A DNA stretch of 42,026 nt from Methanobrevibacter sp. (lineage in GTDB: Archaea > Methanobacteriota > Methanobacteria > Methanobacteriales > Methanobacteriaceae): NCBI RefSeq assembly GCF_017427765.1, contig NZ_JAFRSC010000001.1, positions 1 through 42,026 on the forward strand. The letters run 5' to 3'. A model generated the notes under the pieces. That model saw nothing but the letters and a program-made list of their open reading frames with translations, did no database searches and had not been told where the DNA came from. Numbering within the stretch: position 1 is the first letter of the stretch; each line of letters begins with the position of its first letter. Both the position numbers and the translations under genes were made by a program. Below, in pieces: positions 28,441 to 37,850 of this stretch.

Positions 28441-29637
28441 TTATTCTCCTTTTTTAATAAGATAATTTCTTGAAATGTTTTTGAAACTGAAACTTGGATC
28501 GGTTGTTTTGTAGTAAACCCAACCTTCTCTGGGGCAGTCAGTTTGGCCTTCACATACGCTTGAATCGTAATTTCCATCTGCAGTATTTTTAAATGCTTCG
28601 AAATCATTTGGAAGGAGGTATGCCATACTTTCTATTGGAACGCTTTCCATTTCATATTCGTCCCAATATCTTTTAGCTTCCCGAATATCAAATACTCCCT
28701 TTTCACTGTCAATCATTTGGAAACAGAATAGATGATTTTCTGTTAATTTCTGAGGGTTTCCTTGGATTTTTGGTCCGCAAATTTCACCTTGCCAGCAGAC
28801 ATATTCGCAGTCCTTGTTCTGTTTAAGGTAATCCTCAAGCTTCTCTTCAATTTCGTATTTTTCAGCCATTTCCCAGTAGTAATCGCTTGAGTCAACTAAC
28901 GGATCTTCATCTTTCGGAAATATTCTCATATTTCTGGAACATACGTAAAATTCATATTCTGATTTTAAAAAACCTGATTTTGTTTTCTCAAGGATGTATG
29001 TCGCTGATGTGCCGTCACATTTCTGTGTTCTGATAAATGGGGCCTTATCATCTAAAATTGATGGTATGTTTTCGCAGCGTTCAGGTTCTGTTTTTGAAAT
29101 GTATTTAAATTTGGTAGGGAAACGTTTACTAACATCTTTAGGAGTTCCAAAAACGTAAAACATTAGGTCTTCTCCCCATTGCCGTTTCATTAACCATTTT
29201 GCCCAGGAATTTTCAAATATGTCGTTTAATCCCACTTTAAGTTCATTTTGACCATCACTTTTACGCCTCTGATCATCAGGATTTGAATATTTGATTTCAA
29301 GTAATTCAGTCACATCGGTTCCTTCCTGTTCTGGGATATCCACATCAAAAATGTCAACAGGAAGTGCAATTCCCTGTGAGATTACATTGAACTTTCCTAA
29401 CTTCATAGTTTTAATTTTAAAGTGTTTTTTTCTGAGAAATTCCGACCATTCCTTTTCAGGGACTTTGGAGTCAATTTCAATATATACGCAATGGTCACCT
29501 TCCTTGAATTCCCCAATTTTAGCAATACAAACCCATCCAAGAACTCCGACAAGTTCAATATTGTCAGCACCTTCAATCGGTTTAACCCATGCTACTTTTT
29601 CAACATGTGCTAAGGAACGCTTTCCATCGATAATCAT
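28441..29637 (-). CDS. ATP-dependent RNA ligase, N-terminal OB domain type (DraRnl/Rnl5-like)
   Basis: The protein has 398 residues. An N-terminal OB-like domain (1 to about 110, with GADNIELVGVLGW and GDHCVYIEIDSKVP) precedes a nucleotidyltransferase domain: motif I is KCDG with lysine K206, motif III is CSRNMRI (233-239), motif IV is QGEICGPKIQGN (283-294), and motif V lies near EGWVYYK (371-377) and FKNISR. This order resembles the Deinococcus RNA ligase rather than the archaeal Rnl3 type known from Methanothermobacter. The expected role is nick sealing in RNA repair. Confidence 0.85.
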   Translation of the reverse strand: MIIDGKRSLAHVEKVAWVKPIEGADNIELVGVLGWVCIAKIGEFKEGDHCVYIEIDSKVPEKEWSEFLRKKHFKIKTMKLGKFNVISQGIALPVDIFDVDIPEQEGTDVTELLEIKYSNPDDQRRKSDGQNELKVGLNDIFENSWAKWLMKRQWGEDLMFYVFGTPKDVSKRFPTKFKYISKTEPERCENIPSILDDKAPFIRTQKCDGTSATYILEKTKSGFLKSEYEFYVCSRNMRIFPKDEDPLVDSSDYYWEMAEKYEIEEKLEDYLKQNKDCEYVCWQGEICGPKIQGNPQKLTENHLFCFQMIDSEKGVFDIREAKRYWDEYEMESVPIESMAYLLPNDFEAFKNTADGNYDSSVCEGQTDCPREGWVYYKTTDPSFSFKNISRNYLIKKGE

Positions 29638-29695
29638 TTTTCCACCTTGCTGTAATAATATTTCTATTAACCTTGTTCAAGTAACTTATCACTAG

Positions 29696-29704
29696 ATTTA
29701 TATT
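29696..29704 (+). promoter_or_regulatory. TATA box, short-leader promoter
   Basis: atttatatt is centred about 34 bases before ATG 29734. A start 25 bases downstream gives a leader of under 10 bases, and no ribosome site is present. Confidence 0.4.
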
Positions 29705-29733
29705 AAAGTTTAGAGTTATTAATAGTATTGATT

Positions 29734-30384
29734 ATGAGGATTAAAAGCATTGTTTCATATTTAGTTGGTCTATTTATTATGACTTTGGGGATTGCGTTTT
29801 CAATCAAATCGAATATGGGCATATCTCCTGTAAGTACAATTCCTTATACTATGACAGTTATTTGGGGCATTGAAATAGGATTTGCAACTATTATTTTTCA
29901 TTGTATTTTAGTTTTAATTCAATTCATTCTTTTGAAGAATAAATTCGGATGGGAAAACTTTGCACAGGTTTTTGTAGGAATAATATTTGGGTATTTTACC
30001 AGTTTTTCAGTGTATCTGTTATCTTTCATCCCAGAATCCGGAAGCTTTTTGATTTCAATTGTTTACATGATTATTAGTGTGTTTGTAATTGCTTTTGGAA
30101 TCTTTTTATACTTGCCTGCAAATTTAATACCTCTTGCAGGTGAAGGGGTGATGCAAGCGGTTTCCATTGTATTTGAAAAACCATTTCCTAAGGTAAAAGT
30201 GTGGTTTGATATTACTATGGTCGTTATTTCAGCTATAACTTGTCTGATATTTGTTCATTCTTTTGGCAGTGTTGGTTTATGTACAATAATTTCAGCTATT
30301 TTTGTTGGTATAACCTTGAAATATATAGTTAAAATTCACACTATATTGACTGGAAAAGAAGTTGATTTAAAAAACGAGGGTTAA
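29734..30384 (+). CDS. YczE/YitT-like membrane protein
   Basis: The protein has 216 residues from ATG 29734; a TTG at 29728 would add two residues. It has five to six helices, and the N-terminal FIMTLGIAFSIKSNMGISPVS-like stretch (about 14-34) and LIPLAGEGVMQAVS (about 131-144) are typical of the YczE group. Members in bacteria are poorly understood. Its transcript probably has almost no leader. A short A-rich gap separates it from the convergent wall protein gene. Confidence 0.75.
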   Translation: MRIKSIVSYLVGLFIMTLGIAFSIKSNMGISPVSTIPYTMTVIWGIEIGFATIIFHCILVLIQFILLKNKFGWENFAQVFVGIIFGYFTSFSVYLLSFIPESGSFLISIVYMIISVFVIAFGIFLYLPANLIPLAGEGVMQAVSIVFEKPFPKVKVWFDITMVVISAITCLIFVHSFGSVGLCTIISAIFVGITLKYIVKIHTILTGKEVDLKNEG

Positions 30385-30406
30385 AAAAAAGAAAAAAAGA
30401 AGTTAA

Positions 30407-33226
30407 TTAGAATGCAATGCTTGGATAATAACCTTTAAGCTGGTAATTATAATTATTCCAATTAACCACATTTCCAAATGAATTTCTTGTACTTGTTGGA
30501 TCTGCAACAGTCCATGTGTCGCCGATTAGCACTTGAGCCCAAACGTGACCATATGTGCTTCCACTTGAAAATACACAAGTTCCGTGAACGTATCTTGCTG
30601 CAAGGCCTGCAGTTCTATACATAGCAATCAATAAATGAGCTTGGTCAACACAATTACCTGTTTTTGAATTTAAAGTGCCGACAGCACCATATTTGGTGTT
30701 ATAATAGAAACTGTAACTTACTTTATCACGTACATAGTTATAAATTGCTTTTGCCTTAGCAGTATCACTTGTTAAACCGGAAATAAGTGAATCTACAACT
30801 GATTTAATTTGGCTATTGCCTACTTGACAGTTAGTTGAAGCTGCCAAATAAGGTTTCAAGTCAGTTATAGTGTTCTTTGTATTTAAAGATGAAGTGGAAC
30901 TGGAGGAGCCGTATGTCTTAATAGTAACATAATTTGGCATAATGGAATAGTCATCATAAAATGCAACAACACGTGCTGTAGCATAAACTAAACCGTTATA
31001 TCCTATTGCTCCAAGATTTGAACTCACTGAATCAGGCATTATTCCTTTTGAATTTGCAGTACTTACAACACTTTTTGCAACTGAAAGGTAATCATATAAA
31101 TTACCTAAATTAACAGCTTCTTTTGGACTGGTAGGATTGCTTACTTGTTTGACAGTAATATCAGCTTTAGAATTACTTTTTAAGTTAATTATTGCTTGTG
31201 ATGCCAAGTATAAATATACTGCAGTGGAATATGTTGTTCCACCGATTGTAACTGTAGCAGGTAATTCATTATTGGATTCAATATACTTTTTCACGTTTTG
31301 TGAAGCAGTAATTACCTCTTTTAATGTAACTTTATCTATACTGTTAATTTTTGAAGAACCTGTAGCTGTTCCATCAGTATATGTTATTTCGTAAGTTCCT
31401 TTTGCCAATCCTGTTATGGCAAGTTTTGCAATACCGTCAGTACCGGTTTTAACTGTTTGGGTTTTACTATTGAATGTAAATTTAACATTTTTATTTTTTA
31501 CAGGATTTCCTTGACCATCAATCAATTTTACTGAAAATTCACTATTTGTATTTGTAGGTATTGTCAAATCACTTGCAACGAATTTTGTTCCATTAACCAA
31601 TATATGTTTTGTTAATTTGGATGATGTATATAACGCATGATTGACAATTTCTGCAGTCACTGTATAATATCCAATATTTTCACTGATAGCTAATTTTGCA
31701 TCACCGTTGGCATCAGTAGTTACAGTAGAAGTTTTTCCGTTAAGTGTTAATACAACATTTATATTTTTAAGATTAGCTCCGGTCTTATTTTTAACGTTTA
31801 CCTTGAAAGAGGAACCATCATTATATTTCATTACTAAATCCTCTGCAGTTAGACTAACAGTTTGTTTAGAAATGACAATTGAATTTGTTTGAACGTTATA
31901 ATCACTTAAACCTTCACTGGAATATGAAAACATAACTGTGTATGTGTTAGGCTTCAAATCACCTACAGCCAATTCTGCTACACCATTGCTGTTTGTGGTT
32001 GCAGTTGTAGTTTTTCCATTTAAAGTAAATTTGATATTTTTATTAGTCAAAGCTTTTCCTTTAGAGTCAGTTGCCCTTACAGAAAACTTAGATCCATCAT
32101 TATATTGCATTTTCAAAGTACTTGACTTTAATGTTGTTGTTGAATCCTGCACATACAATTTTTTTGAACCGGACAATGGATTATATTTTTTATTTCCATT
32201 ATATTGATAACTTAAAGTGTAAGTACCTTTAGAAAGAGCGGGAATAGTTATAGTTGCTTTCCCGTTCGCATCAGTTGTAGCGGTTACTTGCTTTGAGTTA
32301 TATCTGAAATATATTTTTGCATCTTTAATCGCATCGCCTTGTCCAGATTTTAAAGTAATAGAATAAGGATACTTTGTTTTAGTAAGTATGTATGTGTTTT
32401 TAGCTCCAGTAATTTTAGAACTGTCCTTATTGACAGTTATTGTGTTTGAAGTTGTTTCTTTGGAATATGGATTATATAATTTTATAGTATATTTTCCAGG
32501 ATTGAGATTTATGGCTAATTTACCAACGCCCTGTGAGTCTGTTTTAACAGTATATGTTTTTCCCACAACGGTAAACTTGACATTTGTATTTGCCAGTCTC
32601 GCATTGTCCTTCCAAAATGTTGCAGTAAAGTATTCTACAGATCCATAGGTTTTCACCATGTTCTTTCTGTTGGCGATTGATGATAAAACTGATACTTTTC
32701 CGGAAAATGAAGATTTTGTAAATGAATCATCTCCATTGAATGTGGCACTGACAGACTGACTTCCTGTTAATGAGGGAGTAGTCACATAGGCCGCACCATT
32801 GCTTCTTGTAATGGATGAATATGTTTTGCTATTTACTTTAAAAGTAACGGTTTTATTCTCTAATAAGTTTCCTTTACTGTCTTTTAAAACAATTTTCCAT
32901 ACGGTGTTTGACTGTGAATAACGAGGACTATTTACAGATATGGTTGTGCTGTCTTTGACAGTAGCATTATCTTGTAATTTTTCGTTGTTGTTTTCGCTAG
33001 TTAACACTTTTTCTGGATTTGTATCAGCTAAATTTGACTCCAACACAGTGTTTTCTAAATTTTCTGATGCTAATTTATTAACATTTGAATTTGTGTTGTC
33101 TGTACTTGTAACATTATATAATTCCGCTGCACTAATGGTTCCGATTAATAAAAAGAACATTAAAACAACAGAAATAAGTAATGCTGTTTTTTTTACCGAA
33201 ATATTTACACCTTCTTTGTTTCTCAT
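30407..33226 (-). CDS. Secreted protein with Ig-like repeats, pseudomurein-binding repeats and transglutaminase-like cysteine protease domain
   Basis: This is a 939-residue protein. Domain order is: signal peptide (1 to about 34, with a VVLMFFLLIGTISAAE core); a Ser/Asn-rich linker; six Ig-like repeats (about 80-630) with the recurring pattern TDANGKATI...KGTYT; two pseudomurein-binding repeats (about 635-690 and 708-770, with LYDYLSVAKSV and IMPNYVTI); and a transglutaminase-like domain with C859 in GNCVD, H894 in GHVW and D909 in ADPT. The phage enzymes PeiW and PeiP, which cut the pseudomurein peptide, also combine such repeats with this catalytic triad. A cell-wall remodelling enzyme with a surface stalk is the best reading. 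Confidence 0.88.
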   Translation of the reverse strand: MRNKEGVNISVKKTALLISVVLMFFLLIGTISAAELYNVTSTDNTNSNVNKLASENLENTVLESNLADTNPEKVLTSENNNEKLQDNATVKDSTTISVNSPRYSQSNTVWKIVLKDSKGNLLENKTVTFKVNSKTYSSITRSNGAAYVTTPSLTGSQSVSATFNGDDSFTKSSFSGKVSVLSSIANRKNMVKTYGSVEYFTATFWKDNARLANTNVKFTVVGKTYTVKTDSQGVGKLAINLNPGKYTIKLYNPYSKETTSNTITVNKDSSKITGAKNTYILTKTKYPYSITLKSGQGDAIKDAKIYFRYNSKQVTATTDANGKATITIPALSKGTYTLSYQYNGNKKYNPLSGSKKLYVQDSTTTLKSSTLKMQYNDGSKFSVRATDSKGKALTNKNIKFTLNGKTTTATTNSNGVAELAVGDLKPNTYTVMFSYSSEGLSDYNVQTNSIVISKQTVSLTAEDLVMKYNDGSSFKVNVKNKTGANLKNINVVLTLNGKTSTVTTDANGDAKLAISENIGYYTVTAEIVNHALYTSSKLTKHILVNGTKFVASDLTIPTNTNSEFSVKLIDGQGNPVKNKNVKFTFNSKTQTVKTGTDGIAKLAITGLAKGTYEITYTDGTATGSSKINSIDKVTLKEVITASQNVKKYIESNNELPATVTIGGTTYSTAVYLYLASQAIINLKSNSKADITVKQVSNPTSPKEAVNLGNLYDYLSVAKSVVSTANSKGIMPDSVSSNLGAIGYNGLVYATARVVAFYDDYSIMPNYVTIKTYGSSSSTSSLNTKNTITDLKPYLAASTNCQVGNSQIKSVVDSLISGLTSDTAKAKAIYNYVRDKVSYSFYYNTKYGAVGTLNSKTGNCVDQAHLLIAMYRTAGLAARYVHGTCVFSSGSTYGHVWAQVLIGDTWTVADPTSTRNSFGNVVNWNNYNYQLKGYYPSIAF

Positions 33227-33234
33227 TATGAGAA
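33220..33234. repeat. Palindrome over the start codon of the wall protease
   Basis: ttctcat-t-atgagaa is a perfect 7-bp inverted repeat that includes the ATG of the minus-strand gene at 33224-33226. It may be a regulator or RNA structure, or chance. Confidence 0.35.
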
Positions 33235-33282
33235 TTTTTTGGAATATGTAAAAATTTTTATTAATATTTCATAATGAGTGGA

Positions 33283-33296
33283 TAAATATATATTTA
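33283..33296 (-). promoter_or_regulatory. TATA box of the wall protease gene
   Basis: A taaatatatattta-like stretch stands about 60-70 bases before the ATG, and the expected leader is about 35-40 bases. The rest of the 257-base gap (33227-33483) is AT-rich with no gene seen. Confidence 0.45.
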
Positions 33297-33483
33297 AATC
33301 GTTATATAAATGTTTTTACAACTTTAATGTTGAAAAAACATATTTTCATACATTTTTCATGATTTTTTTTAAAAAATTAATCGAATTTAATTTTATATTT
33401 TTTTAAAGAAATAGATTTTTTTTAATTTTAGGTTAAAATTGTTATCTTCATGTTTTTTCTAAATGATGATAAATTTATTTGGT

Positions 33484-34344
33484 TTATTCTAAATAAACGC
33501 CCATACCCATTGTACTTATTCTATAACGGTCTCCACCAAGTCCAATTAGACCGTATTCAATTTCTAAATCTATAACTCCATTTCCTCCGGCGGATTTTAT
33601 AGTTTCAGCTAATTCAATTAAGCAATCGTCTTTTGCTTCTTTGATATTGCCCAATGTTACCATTTCAACTTTTTTCTGGTCGGTGTGTATTAGCCGTTTA
33701 TCCTTTTCAATGGTTACAGTTGCATGAAATTGGCCTAGATTGACTATTTTTTTATCCAAAACGTCTGTACTTGTTATATAATAGAACTTTTGGCTGTTAA
33801 TTCTTTTGTTACTTTCAGTTTCATCGAATATTTTTACACTCTGAACTTCCACTACATGTGCATTGTCGGTAAGATATTTATAATAGATATATTCAAACTT
33901 GTTGTAAACGTAACTTGTAATTCGTTTAAAAATTCCTAAAAGGTAAGAAAGAATTCCCAATCCTCCAACTAAGAAGATATAATTTATTAATGTAGGAAAT
34001 GCTGCCTGTAATATTATAGCTATTGATCCGATTGTGATGATATTAACACCTAATGTCGGATTTTTCAAAATAAAACTATAAAAGACAGTATCTAGGAAAA
34101 GGATAAATGCGCTAATTGCTCCAATATCCTCTCCAATAATTTTATTTGCCATATATGTTTCGGCGTATCCTGCAGCCAATGGAGCAAATAATAATCCTAA
34201 ATTCCATCCTAAAATATCGATGTCGAAGTGTAAAAAGAATATATACACTCCAAGACCTATGGCCGTACCAAAAGCAATGCAGCCTATTGCTTCTCTGATG
34301 TATGCAAGTTTTACTTCACGTTCTCTAAAATTCATATTATTCAT
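33484..34344 (-). CDS. Membrane protein with YbjQ-like C-terminal domain
   Basis: The protein has 286 residues from ATG 34344 ([10 protein letters not shown]); an ATG at 34362 would overlap the upstream gene by 26 bases, and 34335 is also possible. Four to five helices (about 20-150) are followed by a soluble C-terminal domain (about 170-286). Its end, [28 protein letters not shown], resembles the alpha-beta core of the YbjQ (UPF0145) family encoded just upstream. No cytosolic function is known. It is the last gene of the operon. Confidence 0.6.
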   Translation of the reverse strand: MNNMNFREREVKLAYIREAIGCIAFGTAIGLGVYIFFLHFDIDILGWNLGLLFAPLAAGYAETYMANKIIGEDIGAISAFILFLDTVFYSFILKNPTLGVNIITIGSIAIILQAAFPTLINYIFLVGGLGILSYLLGIFKRITSYVYNKFEYIYYKYLTDNAHVVEVQSVKIFDETESNKRINSQKFYYITSTDVLDKKIVNLGQFHATVTIEKDKRLIHTDQKKVEMVTLGNIKEAKDDCLIELAETIKSAGGNGVIDLEIEYGLIGLGGDRYRISTMGMGVYLE

Positions 34345-34660
34345 ATCTGACGGCGGTCCCATATGCAGTTACAAGGATTGTATTTCCCATTGTTCCGCCG
34401 AGGTTGTCATAAGAAATTTTAAGGCCTATAATTGCATTGGCATCTAAACTTTCAGCTTTTTCTTCCATACTTTTAAGAGCAATGTCTCTGGCTTTTTGAA
34501 GTTCTTCTTCATATTGGGATGTTCTTCCCACTACAACATCGCGAACACCTGAAAATAAGTCTTTATAGATATTTGAACCGATTAATGACTCTCCAGTAAC
34601 TAATCCTTTATAATCTATTATTTTCTTTGATTCCAATGTATTTGCAGAGGTTAAAATCAT
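34337..34660 (-). CDS. YbjQ / UPF0145 family heavy-metal-binding domain protein
   Basis: The 107-residue length is normal for the family. [20 protein letters not shown] (about 12-31), a central helix with [26 protein letters not shown], and the final TAYGTAV are typical. Members are called heavy-metal-binding on structural grounds, but no clear metal ligands stand out. It lies 7 bases after the zinc-ribbon gene and touches the next membrane gene, so the group is one operon. Confidence 0.85.
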   Translation of the reverse strand: MILTSANTLESKKIIDYKGLVTGESLIGSNIYKDLFSGVRDVVVGRTSQYEEELQKARDIALKSMEEKAESLDANAIIGLKISYDNLGGTMGNTILVTAYGTAVRYE

Positions 34661-34667
34661 TTTATCC

Positions 34668-34859
34668 CTATTTTAAAAATGTCATCACAGCCCAAATAAT
34701 TAAAAATATTGCAATTACTACGTATAATATCAATCTGGACCTTTTTGTTTGAGCAAGTCTCGCATCCCAGACTTTCTGACAATCTGGTGAGCATACAAGT
34801 TCGTTTAAAGGTATTGGTGTTCCACAAATTGGACAATGTTTGTGAGGTTCTACTGCCAT
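34668..34859 (-). CDS. DUF2116-like zinc-ribbon membrane protein
   Basis: The protein has 63 residues. C9-x2-C12 and C23-x3-C27 (SPDC) make a small zinc ribbon of the DUF2116 type, followed by one C-terminal membrane helix (about 42-62). It is a tail-anchored protein of unknown role, widespread in methanogens. The gene lies 11 bases after the tatD stop. Confidence 0.8.
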   Translation of the reverse strand: MAVEPHKHCPICGTPIPLNELVCSPDCQKVWDARLAQTKRSRLILYVVIAIFLIIWAVMTFLK

Positions 34860-34870
34860 TTTTTCATCTC

Positions 34871-35659
34871 CTATATTTTAAAAAATTCTTTAGTATTCTT
34901 ATTAACTTGATTTGCAAGTTCTTCTGCATCCATGCCCATGCAGAGTGCAATTGTATTGATGATGTGAGGTAAATATTTTGGTTCATTTCTATTTTTCTTA
35001 GGTTTTTTATCAAAATTTTTTGGTATCAGGAATGGAGCGTCAGTTTCAATCATGAGTTTTTCAGGTGGAATTACGCTAACTGCCTCCTGCAGGTCTCGTC
35101 CACGTTTCATATCACAAATCCATCCGGTAACTCCAATGTAACATCCCAAATCAATGTAGTTTTGAGCTTCCTGTTTTGTCCCTGTAAAACAGTGAACAAC
35201 AGATTTTTCAACAACGTTATCATGTCTTTTTAAAATGTCAAATAAATCTTTATGCGCTTCTCGCTCATGCAAAAACAGAGGCATGTCTAATTTTTCTGCA
35301 AGTTCCACCTGTGCTTCAAACCATTTCCTCTGAAGGGTTGGTGGTGAAAAGTTTCTGTTATAATCAAGACCGCATTCACCGATGGCCACAACACTTTTGT
35401 TTTGAGCAATTTTTTCCAGTTCAAAAGGAGTATGTCCATTACAGGTTTTTGCATCATGAGGGTGTACTCCTGATGTGGAAAATAACACTCCAGGATATTT
35501 GGATGCATATTCTGCTGCAATCTGGCTTGAATGCACATTGGTTCCGGTAATGATGAACTGAGATACTCCGGCTTTTTTTGCATCTTCAATTATCTCTAAA
35601 CGGTCTTTTCTAAATGAAGAGTGCATCAAATTCAAACCGATATCAATAAGTCCTTCCAC
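34871..35659 (-). CDS. tatD: TatD family metal-dependent hydrolase
   Basis: The 262-residue protein is a TIM-barrel metallohydrolase. The N-terminal DIGLNLMHSSF and GECGLDYNRNFSPP (about 94-107) match E. coli TatD itself rather than the HxH-bearing YcfH group. Metal ligands are H in FLHERE and in VVHCFTGT, and D in ETDAPFL (about 207-213). TatD proteins act as 3'-5' DNA exonucleases. The start lies 8 bases after the pyrH stop. Confidence 0.9.
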   Translation of the reverse strand: MEGLIDIGLNLMHSSFRKDRLEIIEDAKKAGVSQFIITGTNVHSSQIAAEYASKYPGVLFSTSGVHPHDAKTCNGHTPFELEKIAQNKSVVAIGECGLDYNRNFSPPTLQRKWFEAQVELAEKLDMPLFLHEREAHKDLFDILKRHDNVVEKSVVHCFTGTKQEAQNYIDLGCYIGVTGWICDMKRGRDLQEAVSVIPPEKLMIETDAPFLIPKNFDKKPKKNRNEPKYLPHIINTIALCMGMDAEELANQVNKNTKEFFKI

Positions 35660-35667
35660 TTTCTCAC

Positions 35668-36345
35668 CTATTCGTTAATGACTCTGGTTCCGATGCTTTC
35701 TCCGTTTACAGCTTTAATTAAATTTTCAGGTTCGAAACCGTTTGTAATTACGGTTTCTAAGTTTGACCTTTTAATCATCTGAACTGCAGTGGTGTCAAAG
35801 AATTCATAAGTACCTGCTTTTACGTCTTTACCACTTAAAAATTCGAGTAAATCGGTTGCGGTTATTTCTGGAACAAGTTCAGCATCATCAAATTTATTTG
35901 GATCTTTGGTATACATTCCATCAACAGAAGTTAAATTAATGAGTTTGTCTGCATTTATGTATTCTGCTAAAATTGCAGAAACTGCATCAGTACTGTGTGC
36001 AGGTTCAGTTCCACCCATAACAATAATTTTTCCGCTTGCTGAGAATTCTAAAGCTTCCTGGAAGTTATGAGGAACTCTCTGATAAGCTGCATCTCCAAGT
36101 GCAGATAATAATAATTTAGCATTAATTCTTGTTACTTCAATTCCAATATCGTCACATTGCGCCTCTCCAGCACCTAAGTCACGAACAACACCAATGTAAT
36201 CTCTTGCAGGTTTTCCACCACCTACAACAACGAATAATTCGTGTTCCAAAGCCAAATCCTTTAAGATTTCACTGTACTCTTGGAATTTTTTACAATCATA
36301 TTCTTTGAGTAATATTGATCCTCCAATTGCAACAACAATTTTCAT
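35668..36345 (-). CDS. pyrH: UMP kinase
   Basis: The 225-residue protein is an archaeal-type UMP kinase of the amino acid kinase family. AIGGSILLK (6-14), [12 protein letters not shown] (about 40-51), and [16 protein letters not shown] (about 137-152) mark phosphate and nucleotide binding. It makes UDP from UMP. It is first in the operon with tatD and the zinc-ribbon/YbjQ genes. The 74-base gap upstream is shared with the divergent nitroreductase-like gene. Confidence 0.93.
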   Translation of the reverse strand: MKIVVAIGGSILLKEYDCKKFQEYSEILKDLALEHELFVVVGGGKPARDYIGVVRDLGAGEAQCDDIGIEVTRINAKLLLSALGDAAYQRVPHNFQEALEFSASGKIIVMGGTEPAHSTDAVSAILAEYINADKLINLTSVDGMYTKDPNKFDDAELVPEITATDLLEFLSGKDVKAGTYEFFDTTAVQMIKRSNLETVITNGFEPENLIKAVNGESIGTRVINE

Positions 36346-36419
36346 ATATTCACCTTATATTAATTTATTTATAATATGTTATTTAAATTTTAATTAATTG
36401 TCAAAAAGAGTGGTTCTAT

Positions 36420-37109
36420 ATGGATTTAAAAAATCAGATTTACCTTAGAAAATCTTGTCGTGTTTACTTGGATGATGAAATTGATATGAATCCAATTATC
36501 GATTTCATATCTACTGTCAAACCATTAAATAATGAAATAGAGTATCATTACGAAATTTTAACTGTTAATGAAGTAAATTTAAAGACTCGTTGGAAAGCTC
36601 CATATTATTTAGCTATTTTTTCTGAGAAAAAAGATAATTATCTTGAAAATGTGGGTTTTGTCTTTCAGCAGGTTTCTCTTTTCATGCAAAGCATTGGGAT
36701 TGGAAGTTGTTGGGTTGGATTGGGTTCTCTGAAGGTTAAAAATCCTGAGTTTGTAATTCTAATCGCATTCGGAAAATCTGATAAGATGACAAGGGATATT
36801 TCTGAGTTTAAAAGAAAACCATTATCTGAGATTTCTGATTCTTCGGATGAACGATTAAAACCTGCACAATTAGCACCTTCCGCTGTAAATTCACAGCCTT
36901 GGTATTTTAAATCTAATGGTGAAGGATTTGATGTATTTCAAATTAAACAGAATATTATTAAAAGGCAATTTCTTAAAAAATGGAATCCGATTGATGTCGG
37001 AATTGCTTTAGCGCATATGTATGTTGCCAATGAGAATAGTTTTAAATTTGAAATAAATGATGTGGATGATATTAAAGGCTATAAATATTGTGGTAGCCTT
37101 AAAATTTAA
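36420..37109 (+). CDS. Nitroreductase-like protein (TM1586 type)
   Basis: The protein has 229 residues in two linked nitroreductase-like halves. The N-terminal LRKSCRVYLDDEI (about 9-21) aligns with FMN-binding arginines, and LAPSAVNSQPWYF (about 153-165) is the second characteristic motif. The order matches the TM1586 nitroreductase domain that is common in anaerobes. The substrate is unknown. A hairpin at 37123-37142 follows the stop and lies at the convergent border with the aquaporin gene. Confidence 0.8.
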   Translation: MDLKNQIYLRKSCRVYLDDEIDMNPIIDFISTVKPLNNEIEYHYEILTVNEVNLKTRWKAPYYLAIFSEKKDNYLENVGFVFQQVSLFMQSIGIGSCWVGLGSLKVKNPEFVILIAFGKSDKMTRDISEFKRKPLSEISDSSDERLKPAQLAPSAVNSQPWYFKSNGEGFDVFQIKQNIIKRQFLKKWNPIDVGIALAHMYVANENSFKFEINDVDDIKGYKYCGSLKI

Positions 37110-37122
37110 AAAAAATAAGTTA

Positions 37123-37142
37123 AGAGGATTTAAGCATCCTCT
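37123..37142 (-). terminator. Terminator of the aquaporin gene
   Basis: agaggat (37123-37129) pairs with atcctct (37136-37142) around a 6-base loop. On the minus strand a run of eight T follows after about 7 bases. Confidence 0.55.
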
Positions 37143-37813
37143 GTGATTAAACCTTTGTGTAACAGACCTGCAATTACTGCACCGATAATAGGTGCTAAGA
37201 TAAATACCCATACTTGTTGTAATGCTTGACCACCGAGGAATAATGCTGGCGCCAAACTTCTTGCAGGGTTAACTGAAGTACCGGTTAATGGAATTCCCAT
37301 GATATGAACAAATGCAAGTGTTAAACCAATTACGATACCTGCAACAGCTCCGTTTTCTGCTTTTTTGGTAACTCCTAAAACGGTAAATACAAATACAAAA
37401 GTTAAGATAATTTCTACGATTATGGCTCCAACAACATTTAATCCAACACTTGATGCTGTGCCAAATCCGTTTTGACCTAATCCAGTTGCTGCATATCCTC
37501 CAAGGCCTGTTGCTGAATTAATGATTATTGCTAGGATTGCAATACCTATAATTGCTCCGATACATTGGAATACGATATACATGATTAAGTCTTTTGCTTC
37601 CATTCTTCCATCAATCCACATACCGATAGAAACAGCAGGGTTGATGTGACATCCTGAGATGTCTCCAATCACATAAGCCATAGCGACTATAGACAAACCA
37701 AATGCAAATGCAATGCCTAGATTGCCTAAAAAAGAACCTGCTATGGCTGCACTTCCACAACCGAATAGAACAAGAACCATTGTTCCAATCAATTCTGAGA
37801 TATATCTTTTCAT
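37130..37813 (-). CDS. Aquaporin, AqpZ-like
   Basis: The 227-residue protein has six helices and two NPA boxes (58-60 and 182-184). The selectivity filter can be read from spacing: F38, H170 (12 residues before N182), T179 and R185, the same set as E. coli AqpZ. The archaeal AqpM of Methanothermobacter has isoleucine instead of that histidine and is wider. Water-selective passage is therefore the more likely function. GGGAAAT-like sequence precedes the ATG; a palindromic terminator follows the gene. Confidence 0.9.
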   Translation of the reverse strand: MKRYISELIGTMVLVLFGCGSAAIAGSFLGNLGIAFAFGLSIVAMAYVIGDISGCHINPAVSIGMWIDGRMEAKDLIMYIVFQCIGAIIGIAILAIIINSATGLGGYAATGLGQNGFGTASSVGLNVVGAIIVEIILTFVFVFTVLGVTKKAENGAVAGIVIGLTLAFVHIMGIPLTGTSVNPARSLAPALFLGGQALQQVWVFILAPIIGAVIAGLLHKGLITEDA

Positions 37814-37850
37814 AAATTTCCCTCGATATACAATTAAGTTTATTATATTA

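Noticed and set aside
31100..32900. Regular repeats on the plus strand with several open frames
   Set aside because: They are antisense shadows of the Ig-like repeats of the wall protease gene; no ribosome sites or promoters support them.
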